Source: Phytoactinopolyspora halotolerans
GTDB taxonomy: Bacteria; Actinomycetota; Actinomycetes; Jiangellales; Jiangellaceae
Direction: 5' to 3'
NCBI RefSeq assembly: GCF_010550675.1
Contig: NZ_JAAGOA010000027.1
Span: forward strand, 39,793-103,792
DNA: 64,000 nt
Made by a program: the position numbers and the translations under genes. Shown here in pieces: positions 16,734-25,296 of this stretch. Numbering within the stretch: the stretch's first letter is position 1; each line of letters starts with the position of its first letter. The notes under the pieces were generated by a model. That model searched no databases. It was given only the letters and a program-made list of their open reading frames with translations, and was not told the origin of the DNA.

Positions 16734-18698
16734 GTGAACAACGATCCTCGACACACGGATGGGCAGGGCGACACGACGACGACGTCCGGAATCTCCCGAC
16801 GGGCATTCTTCGCAGGTGGCGGAGGCGCCGCGGCAGCGGTGATCGTCGGTCTCGGCGCGTCGCCAGCGCTGGCGACGCCCACCACGGCGACACCGGCGAG
16901 GCGGGCGTCGGCGCACGGCCTGCAGGAGGCCGACCCGCACGCGTCGACAGGGCGGAGCGCGGCGTCGAATGCGCGTCGTCCAGCATCGCCCGAGATCCGT
17001 ATCCTCCCGATCGACCGGGCGAAGTTCCGCGCGGGCGCCCGGTTCGACCTGCGGGTAGAGGCCGCCGGCGTAGACCCACAGACGGCGCGAATCGACATCT
17101 CCGTGCAGGGCCCCAACGGGCCCGCGCCGATCCTCACCGGAGACCCCGTCCGCACCAGCTCACAGGAGGACAGCCTAGAGGTGACCTACCCGGGCGTGTT
17201 CTACGCCGAGCCAGGCGACTACCGCGTCTGGGTCAACGTGCGTTCGCGCGGGCGCACCGCAAGGCAGCAGGTCGATCATGACGTGGTGGGCGTGCCGGCT
17301 GAGGGGCAGCGGGCGAAGAATGTGATCTTCTTCCTCGGCGACGGCATGGGCTCGCCCGCGATCACCGCAGCACGGATCCTGTCGAAAGGGCTGACTGAGG
17401 GCAAGTACCACGGGCTCCTCGAGATGGACCAGATGCAGTACCGCGGCTTGGTGGGCACCTCCGGCGTGGACTCGATCGCGACCGACTCGGCGAACTCCAT
17501 GTCGGCCTACATGTGCGGGCACAAGTCTTCGGTGAACGCGATGGGTGTGTACGAGTCGAACGAGCCGGATCCGAACAAGCACCCGCGCGTGGAGACCATA
17601 GCGGAAATCGTCAAGAGGACCCGCGGCATGTCCGTCGGCGTGGTCACCACCTCGGAGGTCCAGGATGCCACCCCGGCTGCGGTGTTCGCGCACACCCGCC
17701 GCCGCTCCGAATACGCCGAGATCATGGACCAGGCTCTCGCCGCCGGGCAGACTCCGGACGTCTGGATGGGCGGCGGCCAGGCATGGTTCCTCCCCCAGTC
17801 GCAGGACGGATCGAGGCGTGACGACGACCGCGACATGATCAAGGAGTTCGAAGACGCGGGCTACACGCATGTTGCCAACCGTGCCGACCTCGAGGCCGCC
17901 ATGAGCGGCGGCGCCCCAGAGAAGCTGCTCGGCCTGTTCCACCCGGGCAACCTCAACGTCTACCTCGACCGCCAGCACATCAAACAACCAGAGGTCCTCG
18001 GGGACTGGGACGACCAGCCCACCCTGATGGAGACCACCGAAGCGGCGCTGAAGGTACTCGAGCAGAACGAGAACGGCTTCTTCCTGGCCGTTGAGGGCGC
18101 ATCGATCGACAAGATGGAACACCCGATGGACGGCCCGCGGGTTGCCTACGACACCATCGAGCTCGACCGGGCCATCGGCGTGGCCCGGAAGTGGGCGGAG
18201 GGCCGCGACGACACCCTGATCGTCGTCACCGCGGACCACAACCACTCGATGAGCATCGTCGGTACCCACGACCGCCGCAACGCCGACGGCCGTCAGGCCA
18301 ACGGCGTCTACGCCGACGCCGGGTTCCCCACCTATGTCGACGATGACGGCGACGGGTTCCCGGACGACCCGAACCCGGACGTGCAGCTGTTCTTCGGCTG
18401 GTCCAACCACCCCGACCACTCCGACGACTTCCAGCACAACTCGGTGTTCGCACAGCCCGCGCTCATCGACCCGGACACCGGTGTGGCCGTGGACAACCCC
18501 GAACGCGACCCGGACGCCGACGTCCAGATCGGCAACCTGCCGTACAACCAGACCAACTGTGTCCACACCGTCGAGGACGTCTCCGTCTTCGCCAGCGGAC
18601 CCGGAGCGGAGCGGTTCAACGCATTCCTCGATAACACCGAGGTCTTCCACGCGATGATCGACGCCCTCGGCCTCGACCCACTCAACGAGAAAGCCTGA
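16734..18698 (+). CDS. Secreted alkaline phosphatase (PhoA superfamily), Tat substrate
   Basis: A 654-residue secreted phosphomonoesterase. A twin-arginine signal is visible (SRRAFFAGGG at 21-30, hydrophobic stretch, AxA-type site near 47). After a beta-sandwich-like N-terminal region (about 85-190) comes the phosphatase core: metal ligand motif FFLGDGMG (199-206), nucleophile serine S252 in ATDSAN, VEGASIDKMEH, and VTADHNHSM late in the domain. The nucleophile motif TDSAN differs from the TDSAAT of E. coli PhoA but fits related actinobacterial enzymes. GTG 16734 follows GAGAGGCGGG. The product releases phosphate outside the cell and is probably PhoP-controlled, although I do not see a clear PHO box. 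A strong hairpin follows at 18722. Confidence 0.93.
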   Translation: MNNDPRHTDGQGDTTTTSGISRRAFFAGGGGAAAAVIVGLGASPALATPTTATPARRASAHGLQEADPHASTGRSAASNARRPASPEIRILPIDRAKFRAGARFDLRVEAAGVDPQTARIDISVQGPNGPAPILTGDPVRTSSQEDSLEVTYPGVFYAEPGDYRVWVNVRSRGRTARQQVDHDVVGVPAEGQRAKNVIFFLGDGMGSPAITAARILSKGLTEGKYHGLLEMDQMQYRGLVGTSGVDSIATDSANSMSAYMCGHKSSVNAMGVYESNEPDPNKHPRVETIAEIVKRTRGMSVGVVTTSEVQDATPAAVFAHTRRRSEYAEIMDQALAAGQTPDVWMGGGQAWFLPQSQDGSRRDDDRDMIKEFEDAGYTHVANRADLEAAMSGGAPEKLLGLFHPGNLNVYLDRQHIKQPEVLGDWDDQPTLMETTEAALKVLEQNENGFFLAVEGASIDKMEHPMDGPRVAYDTIELDRAIGVARKWAEGRDDTLIVVTADHNHSMSIVGTHDRRNADGRQANGVYADAGFPTYVDDDGDGFPDDPNPDVQLFFGWSNHPDHSDDFQHNSVFAQPALIDPDTGVAVDNPERDPDADVQIGNLPYNQTNCVHTVEDVSVFASGPGAERFNAFLDNTEVFHAMIDALGLDPLNEKA

Positions 18699-18721
18699 CA
18701 ACTCCTCAGCTCACATCGACA

Positions 18722-18756
18722 GGTGGCCCGGCCGGTACTGCACCAGCCGGGCCACC
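18722..18756 (+). terminator. Hairpin terminator after the alkaline phosphatase gene
   Basis: GGTGGCCCGGC and GCCGGGCCACC form a perfect 11-bp stem around a 13-base loop, beginning 23 bases after the stop codon. No U-tract follows, as is common in high-GC actinomycetes. Confidence 0.75.
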
Positions 18757-18848
18757 GGCCCCTAATCCGGCACCCTGCGAGGGCGGCGCCCGCGGGCCCC
18801 AGTGGCGGATGGTCGCCCGGGTGTCACCAGGCCAGAGTGGCCCTGGGC

Positions 18849-18879
18849 TTGAATCCGATACTTAGGTACAGGTTTATCG
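18849..18879 (+). promoter_or_regulatory. MerR-type promoter/operator
   Basis: TTGAAT (18849-18854) and TTATCG (18874-18879) are separated by 19 bases, the stretched spacing typical of MerR-controlled promoters. The spacer holds an imperfect dyad, CCGATAC-TTA-GGTACAGG. The -10 lies so close to the ATG at 18887 that the message would be leaderless. Confidence 0.7.
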
Positions 18880-18886
18880 TCGAGAC

Positions 18887-19309
18887 ATGGACCTTGCACA
18901 CGAATCGTTGTTCGTCCCGGACGCGTGCGAGCTGCCGACCGCGCAGCGGCCACTGCGAGTGGCCGAGTTCCAGGATCTGTTCGCCTCGAGCCTGTATGAG
19001 GTCAGGCGACCTGCCGCCACCCGGCTGGACCTCGTTCTCGATGCCGATCCGGCGGTGGAGCGTATCGCGCGTGACCTGGCGGCGCGGGAGAGCGAGTGCT
19101 GCTCGTTCTTCACCTTCAGCTTCAGCACTGTCGCGGGCCCCGGGCCCGATGGACCGGCAACGCGGCCGGGCGAGCCGTCGTCGGCGCACGTCCTGAACGC
19201 GGTGGACGTCCTGGAGATGGAGATCACCGTGCCCGAGACCTACGTCGAGGTGCTCGACGGCGTCGAGCGATTGGCGGCGTCGTCGATGCGGTCAGGAGAG
19301 CCGGGATGA
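18887..19309 (+). CDS. Hypothetical ECCSFF-motif protein in a MerR operon
   Basis: A 140-residue protein I cannot assign to a named function. Its mark is a vicinal cysteine pair in ESECCSFFTFSF (C71, C72), placed after a helix that ends ARDLAARE. The rest is LPTAQRPLRVAEFQDLFA near the start and a helix ETYVEVLDGVERLA near the end. Similar small proteins with a [AE]CC-aromatic motif accompany MerR regulators in actinomycetes, so a metal-binding or thiol role is plausible. The gene is first in a three-gene operon: its TGA overlaps the ATG of merR (ATGA). The likely transcript begins at or next to its ATG. Confidence 0.7.
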   Translation: MDLAHESLFVPDACELPTAQRPLRVAEFQDLFASSLYEVRRPAATRLDLVLDADPAVERIARDLAARESECCSFFTFSFSTVAGPGPDGPATRPGEPSSAHVLNAVDVLEMEITVPETYVEVLDGVERLAASSMRSGEPG

Positions 19310-19749
19310 CCGTCGCCACGCAGGTCGAGCCACCGCACGGGCTGCGCAGCGGTGCGGTGGCCGACGCCGCCGGAGTGAACCTACAGACGCTGCGGTACTA
19401 CGAGCGCCGAGGACTGTTGGACCCGCCGGCGCGGACTCTGGGCGGACATCGGCTGTATCCGCCCGAAACCGTCACAGTGGTCAAGGTGATCAAGGCGGCC
19501 CAACGTCTGGGCTTCACCCTGGACGAGATAGCGGAGATGATCGACGTCGGCGCTCATCGTCATCGGACGCCAGGGCTGCAGGCGCGGGTGACCGACAAGC
19601 TTGCCGAGATCGAGGCGCGTATCGCCGATCTGACGGTGGTCAGGGACACGCTTCGCAAAGCGCTCCATGCGGGCTGTGACGATCTTGAAAGCTGCGCGCT
19701 GAGCCCGGATTGCCCGTTGCCGTTCACCGAGATCGCGCGCGATGCCTAG
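19306..19749 (+). CDS. MerR-family metal-responsive regulator
   Basis: A 147-residue MerR regulator. Residues 14-75 carry the winged helix (SGAVADAAGVNLQTLRYYERRGLL), then a dimerisation helix, then a cysteine-rich tail with C124, C130 and C136 in HAGCDDLESCALSPDCPLPF. Three cysteines in a tail of this kind suggest binding of a thiophilic metal such as Hg(II), or zinc/cadmium/lead. ATG 19306 overlaps the stop of the preceding gene, and ynfA follows 21 bases later, so all three are one operon. It probably acts on the elongated promoter at 18849. Confidence 0.92.
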   Translation: MTVATQVEPPHGLRSGAVADAAGVNLQTLRYYERRGLLDPPARTLGGHRLYPPETVTVVKVIKAAQRLGFTLDEIAEMIDVGAHRHRTPGLQARVTDKLAEIEARIADLTVVRDTLRKALHAGCDDLESCALSPDCPLPFTEIARDA

Positions 19750-19770
19750 AGTGATGCCTACAGTGCTGGC

Positions 19771-20106
19771 ATGACTGTTGGCCGGTCCATCGCGCTGTTC
19801 GTGCTCGCTGCTATCGCCGAGATCGGCGGAGCGTGGCTGGTCTGGCAGGGTGTGCGCGAGCATCGTGGACTGCTGTGGGTCGGCGCCGGCGTGATCGCTC
19901 TCGGCCTCTACGGGTTCGTCGCCACGCTGCAACCGGACCCGCACTTCGGGCGCATCCTGGCGGCCTATGGGGGTGTGTTCGTCGCCGGCTCCCTGACGTG
20001 GGGCGTGGTGTTCGACGGCTTCCGCCCGGACCGCTTCGACATCATCGGTGCTCTCGTCTGCCTGCTCGGTGTCGCGATAATCATGTACGCGCCACGCCCG
20101 TCGTAG
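19771..20106 (+). CDS. ynfA: YnfA-family (UPF0060) small membrane protein
   Basis: A 111-residue integral membrane protein with four predicted transmembrane helices, the size and pattern of UPF0060/YnfA. Recognisable pieces are [17 protein letters not shown] near the N-terminus, the central [23 protein letters not shown], and the C-terminal [20 protein letters not shown]. The family resembles small multidrug resistance pumps and may export toxic cations. It is the last gene of a MerR-controlled operon, which supports a resistance role. Palindrome copy 4 follows 28 bases after its stop. Confidence 0.9.
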   Translation: MTVGRSIALFVLAAIAEIGGAWLVWQGVREHRGLLWVGAGVIALGLYGFVATLQPDPHFGRILAAYGGVFVAGSLTWGVVFDGFRPDRFDIIGALVCLLGVAIIMYAPRPS

Positions 20107-20134
20107 ACACCGCCGACCGTGACGAACAGCTTCC

Positions 20135-20179
20135 GAACGACATTGCGGTCGCCATCGCGACCCCAACGCATGCCCGTTC
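20135..20179 (+). repeat. Dispersed palindrome, copy 4
   Basis: Copy 4, asymmetric form: GAACGACATTGCGGTCGCCA, TCGCGACC, CCAACGCATGC and CCGTTC. It sits between the convergent ynfA and AbiEi-DUF559 genes; its last two bases belong to the stop codon (20178-20180) of the latter. Confidence 0.9.
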
Positions 20180-21122
20180 ACTCCGCGCTTTGGCCTTGCC
20201 AGCCGCCGTTGCGGAGCGCGCGCACCAGCAACGCTCCGACGCGCGCCTTGCGATGCCGTACCGAATACGACGTGAACGGCAGGATCCGATCGCCGCGAGC
20301 GCTGAGCTCAGCCTGACGGTCAAGATCCGCGTCCCAGTTGAGGATCTCCATGTGCTGGAAGCCGTGCACTTCAGCTCCGACCTCGTACTGCTTCCAGTAG
20401 GCGTCGAGGTAGAACCGCCCGTCGGCACGCCGCACGATCGCCTGACGCTCTGGCTCCGGCAGATCGAATGCCCGGCAGATCTGCCGGAAGTCGCGCTCGG
20501 GCACGGACGCGATTCCGCCCTCGGCGTCATCGATCGACTCGGAGATCAGTGCCCGATGCCGACACCTGATACGTCGGCTGAGGGCGTCCCGCAGATCATC
20601 CGGACGGACAAGACGCTGCTGCACGCCAGCGAGAATGACAGCTCGGGCCCGCACCTCGCTCGACGTCCACGACGCGCCGTCGATCAGGCTGCGCGGGAGC
20701 CGCGTGCGGCGCGGCTGACGGACCGGGTGGACGTCGGCGGGGTTCAAGGTTCGGGACTTCTTGACGACCAGGCCGTCACGTACAGGAGGGCGAGCGCCGA
20801 TCGGGACCACCACGTACACCTCAGGCGTCTCGAAGCCTTGCAGGCCATCCAGTTCGGCCGCCGTCAATCCGGCAAGCGCTGAGCCCGGCGGCGACGCACG
20901 CAGGCACACCAGTAGCTCCTGGTTCCGCGTGAGCTCCCCATTGTGTGCGACGTACACGCCACGCTGCGGGGATTGCCACCGGCCGGATCTCACCGCGTGC
21001 CGGACCTGCGCTCGAGTCATGATGTGCGCGATGTCGCCGAGCCGTACTACTCCGTCCTGCTCGCGCAGGATGGAGTCCAGCGAGCGGCGATCATCCTCAC
21101 GGGACGCCAAGTAAACGACCAT
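20178..21122 (-). CDS. AbiEi-like N-terminal domain fused to DUF559 nuclease-like domain
   Basis: A 314-residue protein. The N-terminal part (about 10-60: GVVRLGDIAHIMTRAQVRHAV, then SGRWQSPQRGVYV) matches the winged-helix domain of type IV AbiEi antitoxins. The C-terminal part (about 240-305) looks like a DUF559/Vsr-type PD-(D/E)xK fold: RFYLDAYW with an aspartate, EVGAEVHGFQH with a glutamate, then LSARGDRILPFTSYSVRHR. This fusion is widespread in actinomycetes, usually as single genes without a toxin partner; the role is unproven. No AbiEii toxin is adjacent. Its final bases touch palindrome copy 4. Confidence 0.75.
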   Translation of the reverse strand: MVVYLASREDDRRSLDSILREQDGVVRLGDIAHIMTRAQVRHAVRSGRWQSPQRGVYVAHNGELTRNQELLVCLRASPPGSALAGLTAAELDGLQGFETPEVYVVVPIGARPPVRDGLVVKKSRTLNPADVHPVRQPRRTRLPRSLIDGASWTSSEVRARAVILAGVQQRLVRPDDLRDALSRRIRCRHRALISESIDDAEGGIASVPERDFRQICRAFDLPEPERQAIVRRADGRFYLDAYWKQYEVGAEVHGFQHMEILNWDADLDRQAELSARGDRILPFTSYSVRHRKARVGALLVRALRNGGWQGQSAE

Positions 21123-21266
21123 GGATCAACTTGACGCCATGTGAACCCAAACATGCCACCCCTAACGGCCACATGTGGATAACTCACGGTCTTCGACTCC
21201 GAACCGTCCGCCCCTGTGGATAGCCGCATCGTCGCTCGCACAGCCGGACTCGTATGGCCCACAAGA

Positions 21267-21311
21267 GAACGACACTACGGTCGCTATCACGACCTCGATG
21301 CATGTCCGTTC
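21267..21311 (+). repeat. Dispersed palindrome, copy 5
   Basis: Copy 5, asymmetric form: GAACGACACTACGGTCGCTA, TCACGACC, TCGATGCATGT and CCGTTC. It lies between the divergent starts of the AbiEi-like gene and the small hypothetical gene at 21352, so it is in a promoter-containing space rather than at gene ends. Confidence 0.85.
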
Positions 21312-21351
21312 GCTGCCTTTACGCCGCCGCCCGACCGTCTACCATACGGGC

Positions 21352-21627
21352 ATGACCTGGGCCGAGGCAGACTACGTCGAGTACCTGCAACAGGAACGCC
21401 GACTTTTCGCCTGGGTGATGCAGCGCCATGGGGGCTTGTCGCCGGACGAGTCCGAGGCGGCAGCGCTTGAGCAGTATCCGTACGAACCAAGCGACGCACC
21501 GTTTCGTGGGCTCGTCTTCCACGACGAGGCGTGGCATTGGGCAATGCTGGCCATTCACGGGGACCGCTACTGGGCAGATCATCCCGAGTTCGCCCAGGCG
21601 TCGGCGGAGTACCGGGCCCTAGGCTGA
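21352..21627 (+). CDS. Small hypothetical protein
   Basis: A 91-residue soluble protein of unknown function. It starts at ATG 21352; the frame stays open upstream but only by passing through palindrome copy 5. The composition is globular: an N-terminal helix (WAEADYVEYLQQERRLFAWVM), an acidic middle, and a tryptophan/histidine-rich segment (FHDEAWHWAMLAIHGDRYW) towards the end. No catalytic motif is evident. It converges on the methyltransferase gene. Confidence 0.6.
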   Translation: MTWAEADYVEYLQQERRLFAWVMQRHGGLSPDESEAAALEQYPYEPSDAPFRGLVFHDEAWHWAMLAIHGDRYWADHPEFAQASAEYRALG

Positions 21628-21655
21628 GAAAGCGCAGGGCTCGAAGTCGCCGCGT

Positions 21656-22303
21656 TCACCTCCGGCGGGCCAGCAGCTGCACCGCTCGCGATTGATGACC
21701 GTTCATCGAAGCGACGTCGAACTCGCGCTCCTGCAGCACATCGAAACCCGACAGCAGGGCGCGAAGGTTCGATCGTTCGTGGTGCCGGCACGCCGCACCG
21801 TCGTCCGTGGCGAATACGCCGTATGGAGTGCCGGATCGCGCAGCATGGGCCTCGTAGCGGTCGCGGCTTCGTTCGTCGTCCTGCAGAGGCACGTCGCTGA
21901 CGTAGAGCAGGCCGCCCGGCCTCAGGACGCGGACCACCTCGTCGATGAGCGCGCGCCGAGCGTCATCCTCAGGGACGCACGTCAGCACCGCGAACAACAG
22001 GATGACGTCGAAGCTCGCCGCTTCGTACGCCAACGCCGGCGGGCGCTCCATCACGTCGAACCGGAGGTCCGGCCTCGACCGGCGGCCCCGGTCGATCAGC
22101 GCCGGCGACGGGTCTACCCCGCGTACATCGGTGAAGCCGTGCTCGCTCAACTCGGCCATGACGCGGCCGTAGCCGCAGCCATAGTCGAGGATCCGAGCAT
22201 CTCGATTCAGCTCAGCCAGCCATGCGTGGTTCACCGGATGGGTGAAGGTCTTGGTGGCGCCGACGCCGTCCCAGTACGCGACCTGGGTGCCGTGCTCATC
22301 CAT
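21656..22303 (-). CDS. Class I SAM-dependent methyltransferase
   Basis: A 215-residue methyltransferase. It carries motif I LDYGCGYGR (39-47), the acidic residue in VRGVDPSPALI, motif FDVILLFAVLTCV, and LRPGGLLYVSDVPL followed by a basic helix. These are the features of type 11 small-molecule methyltransferases such as class I thioether or tellurite-type enzymes. ATG 22303 has no strong ribosome site; the frame extends to 22444 but would collide with the neighbouring kinase gene. The N-terminal THPVNHAWLAEL region may bind the acceptor. Substrate unknown. Confidence 0.85.
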   Translation of the reverse strand: MDEHGTQVAYWDGVGATKTFTHPVNHAWLAELNRDARILDYGCGYGRVMAELSEHGFTDVRGVDPSPALIDRGRRSRPDLRFDVMERPPALAYEAASFDVILLFAVLTCVPEDDARRALIDEVVRVLRPGGLLYVSDVPLQDDERSRDRYEAHAARSGTPYGVFATDDGAACRHHERSNLRALLSGFDVLQEREFDVASMNGHQSRAVQLLARRR

Positions 22304-22440
22304 ACAGGCCGAGCATACGGGCGGTAGAACCCTCCCAGCACCCGGGCCTGAGGCGCGCGGATCCGACCCGGTAGCCGGCGTGCCAGCGCTCCAATAGCCC
22401 AGCACGGGGCGTAGCCACGCGCGACCGGGTGAGCGATTCG

Positions 22441-23145
22441 TCAATTCCTGTGTATCGATGAGTGTGGTCGGACTTCCCAGGTCGGGCGTTGGAGCTGATC
22501 GTTGTACACGATGATGTCGGCGTGATCGGTTGGGCTGGCTGTGGCGAAGTAGAGCTGTTGGGAGGGGATATAGCGGTTGCGCCAGGACCGTTCGATTTCA
22601 GCGGCGTCGGCGGTGGAACCGGCCAGCGCTGTGCCTCGGTCCCGGGCGCGATCTATCGTCTGCTCGAATGGGACGGACACGAAGATGCGCAGGTCCCACC
22701 GGTCGATGAGTTCTGGGCGCAGGAGGAAGACGCCGTCGAAGAGCAGTACGGCGTCTGCGGGAGCGGTCTTGGTCGGCGGGGACGACGGGGTATCGGTGTC
22801 TCTGTCGTAGACCGCGTGCCTGAACCTTCGATCTCCGCCTGGGCCCAGCGGGTCGAGCAGGACCCGGCACAGCGCGGCGTGGTCGTGGGCGTCGAAGTAG
22901 CAGCCCTCGGCCGAGTACTTCCCGCGTCGGTAGCGCTGCGCGCGGGGGTGGAGGAAGTCCTCGATGGTCGCGCGGATGACGTCGCGGGCGTGCGCGCGCA
23001 GCACGACGGCGAGCTCGTCGGCCAGTGTGGTCTTGCCGGCGGCGGGTGGCCCGTCGATGGCGACCCGCAACGGGTGTGCGGTCGTGACGGACCTGATCGC
23101 CTCGGCCAGCCGACTGATGAGCTCGCCGCGGGTGCCTTGGTCCAT
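22441..23145 (-). CDS. Uridine kinase-like P-loop NTPase
   Basis: A 234-residue kinase of the phosphoribulokinase/uridine kinase fold. Walker A is GPPAAGKTT at 32-40; IEDFLHPRAQRYRRGKYSAEGCYFDAHD is the substrate-facing segment typical of the family; VLLFDGVFLLRPEL carries the Walker-B-like aspartate; and a lid region RARDRGTAL follows. Actinobacterial relatives are annotated as uridine kinases, though many are untested and could phosphorylate other nucleosides or pantothenate-like compounds. ATG 23145 follows AGGGAG. It runs the same way as the downstream methyltransferase, 137 bases away. Confidence 0.85.
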   Translation of the reverse strand: MDQGTRGELISRLAEAIRSVTTAHPLRVAIDGPPAAGKTTLADELAVVLRAHARDVIRATIEDFLHPRAQRYRRGKYSAEGCYFDAHDHAALCRVLLDPLGPGGDRRFRHAVYDRDTDTPSSPPTKTAPADAVLLFDGVFLLRPELIDRWDLRIFVSVPFEQTIDRARDRGTALAGSTADAAEIERSWRNRYIPSQQLYFATASPTDHADIIVYNDQLQRPTWEVRPHSSIHRN

Positions 23146-23502
23146 CGCTCCCTCTCTGACGGTGTCTCTGTTTAGCATCGCACGTCCAAGCCTGAGGTCG
23201 CCGGCTCGCGTTCGACGAGGACGTCTCGTTCGAAGCGGGTGCCAGACGCGCGGTCTGGACGGTCAGGCCCTGGGAGTGGTGTATCGGGTGATGCATTGGT
23301 CGTAGCTCAGGCGGTGAGGCTTCCGGCGTCGGATGTGGCTCCTTGGAGGACTACGGCACCAACCTGTCAGCCAGCACTGCCAATCACACTACAGCGTGGC
23401 GTCGAAACACGTGCGTCTTTTCGCCGCAAGCAGGCGTCCTGGCCATGATCGCCGAGCGGCCGGGATGGTGGAGCCGCGCCGATTCCTGGCGAAGGTTAGC
23501 GC
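23146..23502. other. Intergenic region, no gene recognised
   Basis: About 360 bases between the kinase and hydrolase genes, both on the minus strand. Nothing coding is convincing. The stretch near 23380-23420 is AT-richer and could hold the kinase promoter. Confidence 0.35.
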
Positions 23503-24351
23503 TTAGCCGACCTCGTCGGCCAGGCGTGCCACCGCCCCCGCCACTCGAGGCCCGAACATCACGGCGTCGTTGTGGTCCGCTCCCGCGATCACCACCCGCT
23601 CGGATAGCGCCGGCGCCTTGTCAGCCACCCGTGCGCTGAGGTCTGGGGGCACGACCGAGTCCCGGTCGCCGTACACCACGGTTACCGGCACCTCGCTGCC
23701 TGCGAGGTGCTCCACCACGCGGAACCGGTCGCGCAGCAGCAGCCGGACCGGCAGCCATGGGTAGTGTCGGGACCCGACATCGGCGAGCTCGGGGAACGGC
23801 GACCGCAGCACCATCCCGGCGGGCGGCCGCAGCGCCTGCAGCGCTGCCACGACGCCGCTGCCCAGCGATTCCCCGAAGTAGATCGTGCGCTCGGCCGGAT
23901 AACCCAAATCCTCCAGCGCCTCCACCGCGGCCATCGCGTCGCGCGCCAGGCCCTCCTCGCTCGGGCTGCCCGGGTTGCCGCCGTATCCGCGATAGTCCAT
24001 CAGGAGTACGGCGAGCCCGCGCCGCTGCAACTCCTGCGCCAGACCGGCCCGGCCGGCTCGGTTCCCGCCGTTGCCCGGCGCGACCAGAACCGCCATCCGA
24101 TAGTCGGTCGCTGCCGGCCCGGACGCCGGCGGTACGAACCACGCGCCCAAATCGAGCCCATCCTCGGTGTACAGCGTGACGTCACGCGCTCCCTCGATCA
24201 CCTCACCGGCCGTCGGCACGCCCGACGCGTCAGGGACGTAGATCAGCTCCCGCTGCAGCCACCACAACGCCCCCACCATCACCCCGCAGATCAGCACAAA
24301 GACCACGAGCACCCGCAGCATCCGACTGCGGTGCAGCGCCTTTGTGGCCAT
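23503..24351 (-). CDS. Membrane-anchored alpha/beta hydrolase (ABHD13/Bem46-like)
   Basis: A 282-residue hydrolase with an N-terminal transmembrane helix (about 12-32) that would anchor it with the catalytic domain outside the membrane. The catalytic triad is readable: S162 in GESLGSG, D231 in YGDRDSVVP and H260 in GADHND. An oxyanion segment (APGNGGNRAG) and MDYRGYGGNPG are also typical. Such proteins act as esterases or thioesterases of unknown physiological substrate. ATG 24351 is the first start. It is not linked to an operon. Confidence 0.88.
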   Translation of the reverse strand: MATKALHRSRMLRVLVVFVLICGVMVGALWWLQRELIYVPDASGVPTAGEVIEGARDVTLYTEDGLDLGAWFVPPASGPAATDYRMAVLVAPGNGGNRAGRAGLAQELQRRGLAVLLMDYRGYGGNPGSPSEEGLARDAMAAVEALEDLGYPAERTIYFGESLGSGVVAALQALRPPAGMVLRSPFPELADVGSRHYPWLPVRLLLRDRFRVVEHLAGSEVPVTVVYGDRDSVVPPDLSARVADKAPALSERVVIAGADHNDAVMFGPRVAGAVARLADEVG

Positions 24352-24710
24352 CCCTCATGATGGCCACCGCGACCTGGCCCGACGCAAGCTTGGCCCGTCA
24401 TAACCGGCCCGATACGAGGTGTGAGATCGTGGATGCGACGGTCCTCATCTTCCGCGATCCGCGAGTGCGTCTGGGTTGCGTCTTACCGCCGCGTGAGCTG
24501 CTGCGTACCTCCGCCGCCCGCGGACTCATCCAGCGTCGGTCTCGCCAGCCGCTGGTCGCGCGGTACGCGCTCCGGGTAAGGTCCTCGCGTCAGAGGTAGA
24601 CCGAGAACCGGAGGCTGGACTCTGCGAAATGGTCCCTAGCCCGGGGCCGAGCCGGAACCGGCAGCCAGCCGACCGGAGCGAATCGCGCTTGACTCGATAG
24701 CCTGCAACAC
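24352..24710. other. Divergent intergenic region, no gene recognised
   Basis: About 360 bases between the divergent hydrolase and VOC genes. A plus-strand frame of 85 codons exists but is arginine-rich and lacks a ribosome site. I see no repeat copy here; an initial resemblance to the palindrome family near 24350 did not hold up. Confidence 0.35.
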
Positions 24711-25148
24711 ATGCCCATCAAACTCGAGAACGTCGGGATCGCCGTCCGCGACCTCGAAGCGACCATCGCCTTCTTCACTGACCTCGGGCTTACCGTCCTC
24801 GGCCGCGACACGGTCAGTGGCGAATGGACCGACACAGCCGTCGGCCTCGACGGCAACCACGCCAAAATCGCCATGCTCCAGACGCCGGACGGCATCGGTC
24901 GTCTCGAGCTCTTCGAGTACATCCATCCCGATGCGATCGAGACGGAGCCCACCCTCCCTAACGAGATCGGCATGCACCGCGTGGCCTTCTCGGTCGACGA
25001 CATCGACGAGGCGCTCGAGATCGCCGCGAGGCATGGCTGCCATCCGCTGCGCGGCGTGGCGACCTATGAGGACGTGTACAAGCTCACCTATGTCCGCGGC
25101 CCCAGCGGCATCCTCGTCATGCTTGCCGAGGAGCTGAAGAAGAGCTGA
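24711..25148 (+). CDS. VOC (glyoxalase/bleomycin-resistance fold) protein
   Basis: A 145-residue protein with two beta-alpha-beta-beta-beta modules of the vicinal-oxygen-chelate fold: LENVGIAVRDLEATIAFFTDLGL at the start and MHRVAFSVDDIDEALEIAARHGC in the second half, ending with RGPSGILVMLAEEL. The expected metal ligands are partly present (E in ELFEY, H in MHRVAF and E in LAEEL). It could be a glyoxalase-like lyase, epimerase or ligand-binding resistance protein. There is no clear ribosome site before ATG 24711, so a leaderless message is possible. Confidence 0.85.
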   Translation: MPIKLENVGIAVRDLEATIAFFTDLGLTVLGRDTVSGEWTDTAVGLDGNHAKIAMLQTPDGIGRLELFEYIHPDAIETEPTLPNEIGMHRVAFSVDDIDEALEIAARHGCHPLRGVATYEDVYKLTYVRGPSGILVMLAEELKKS

Positions 25149-25296
25149 CCGCAGCAGGTCGCGGCCGATCGGTTGACTGCGGTGTTGGAAGGATCGCTCA
25201 CCGCGTGTACGTCCTCACCGCATACGTCGCCGGCATCTGAACCGTGCCCACAGCGACACCGACCAGTCGTCCCGGACGCGTCAATCGTGGTGACGG

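Noticed and set aside
17175..18701. Long minus-strand frame of about 500 codons across the alkaline phosphatase gene
   Set aside because: Antisense to a well-supported gene; long shadow frames are common at this GC content.
24340..24400. Possible extra palindrome copy
   Set aside because: Only a short ATGATGGCCACCGCGACC similarity; both outer arms are missing.
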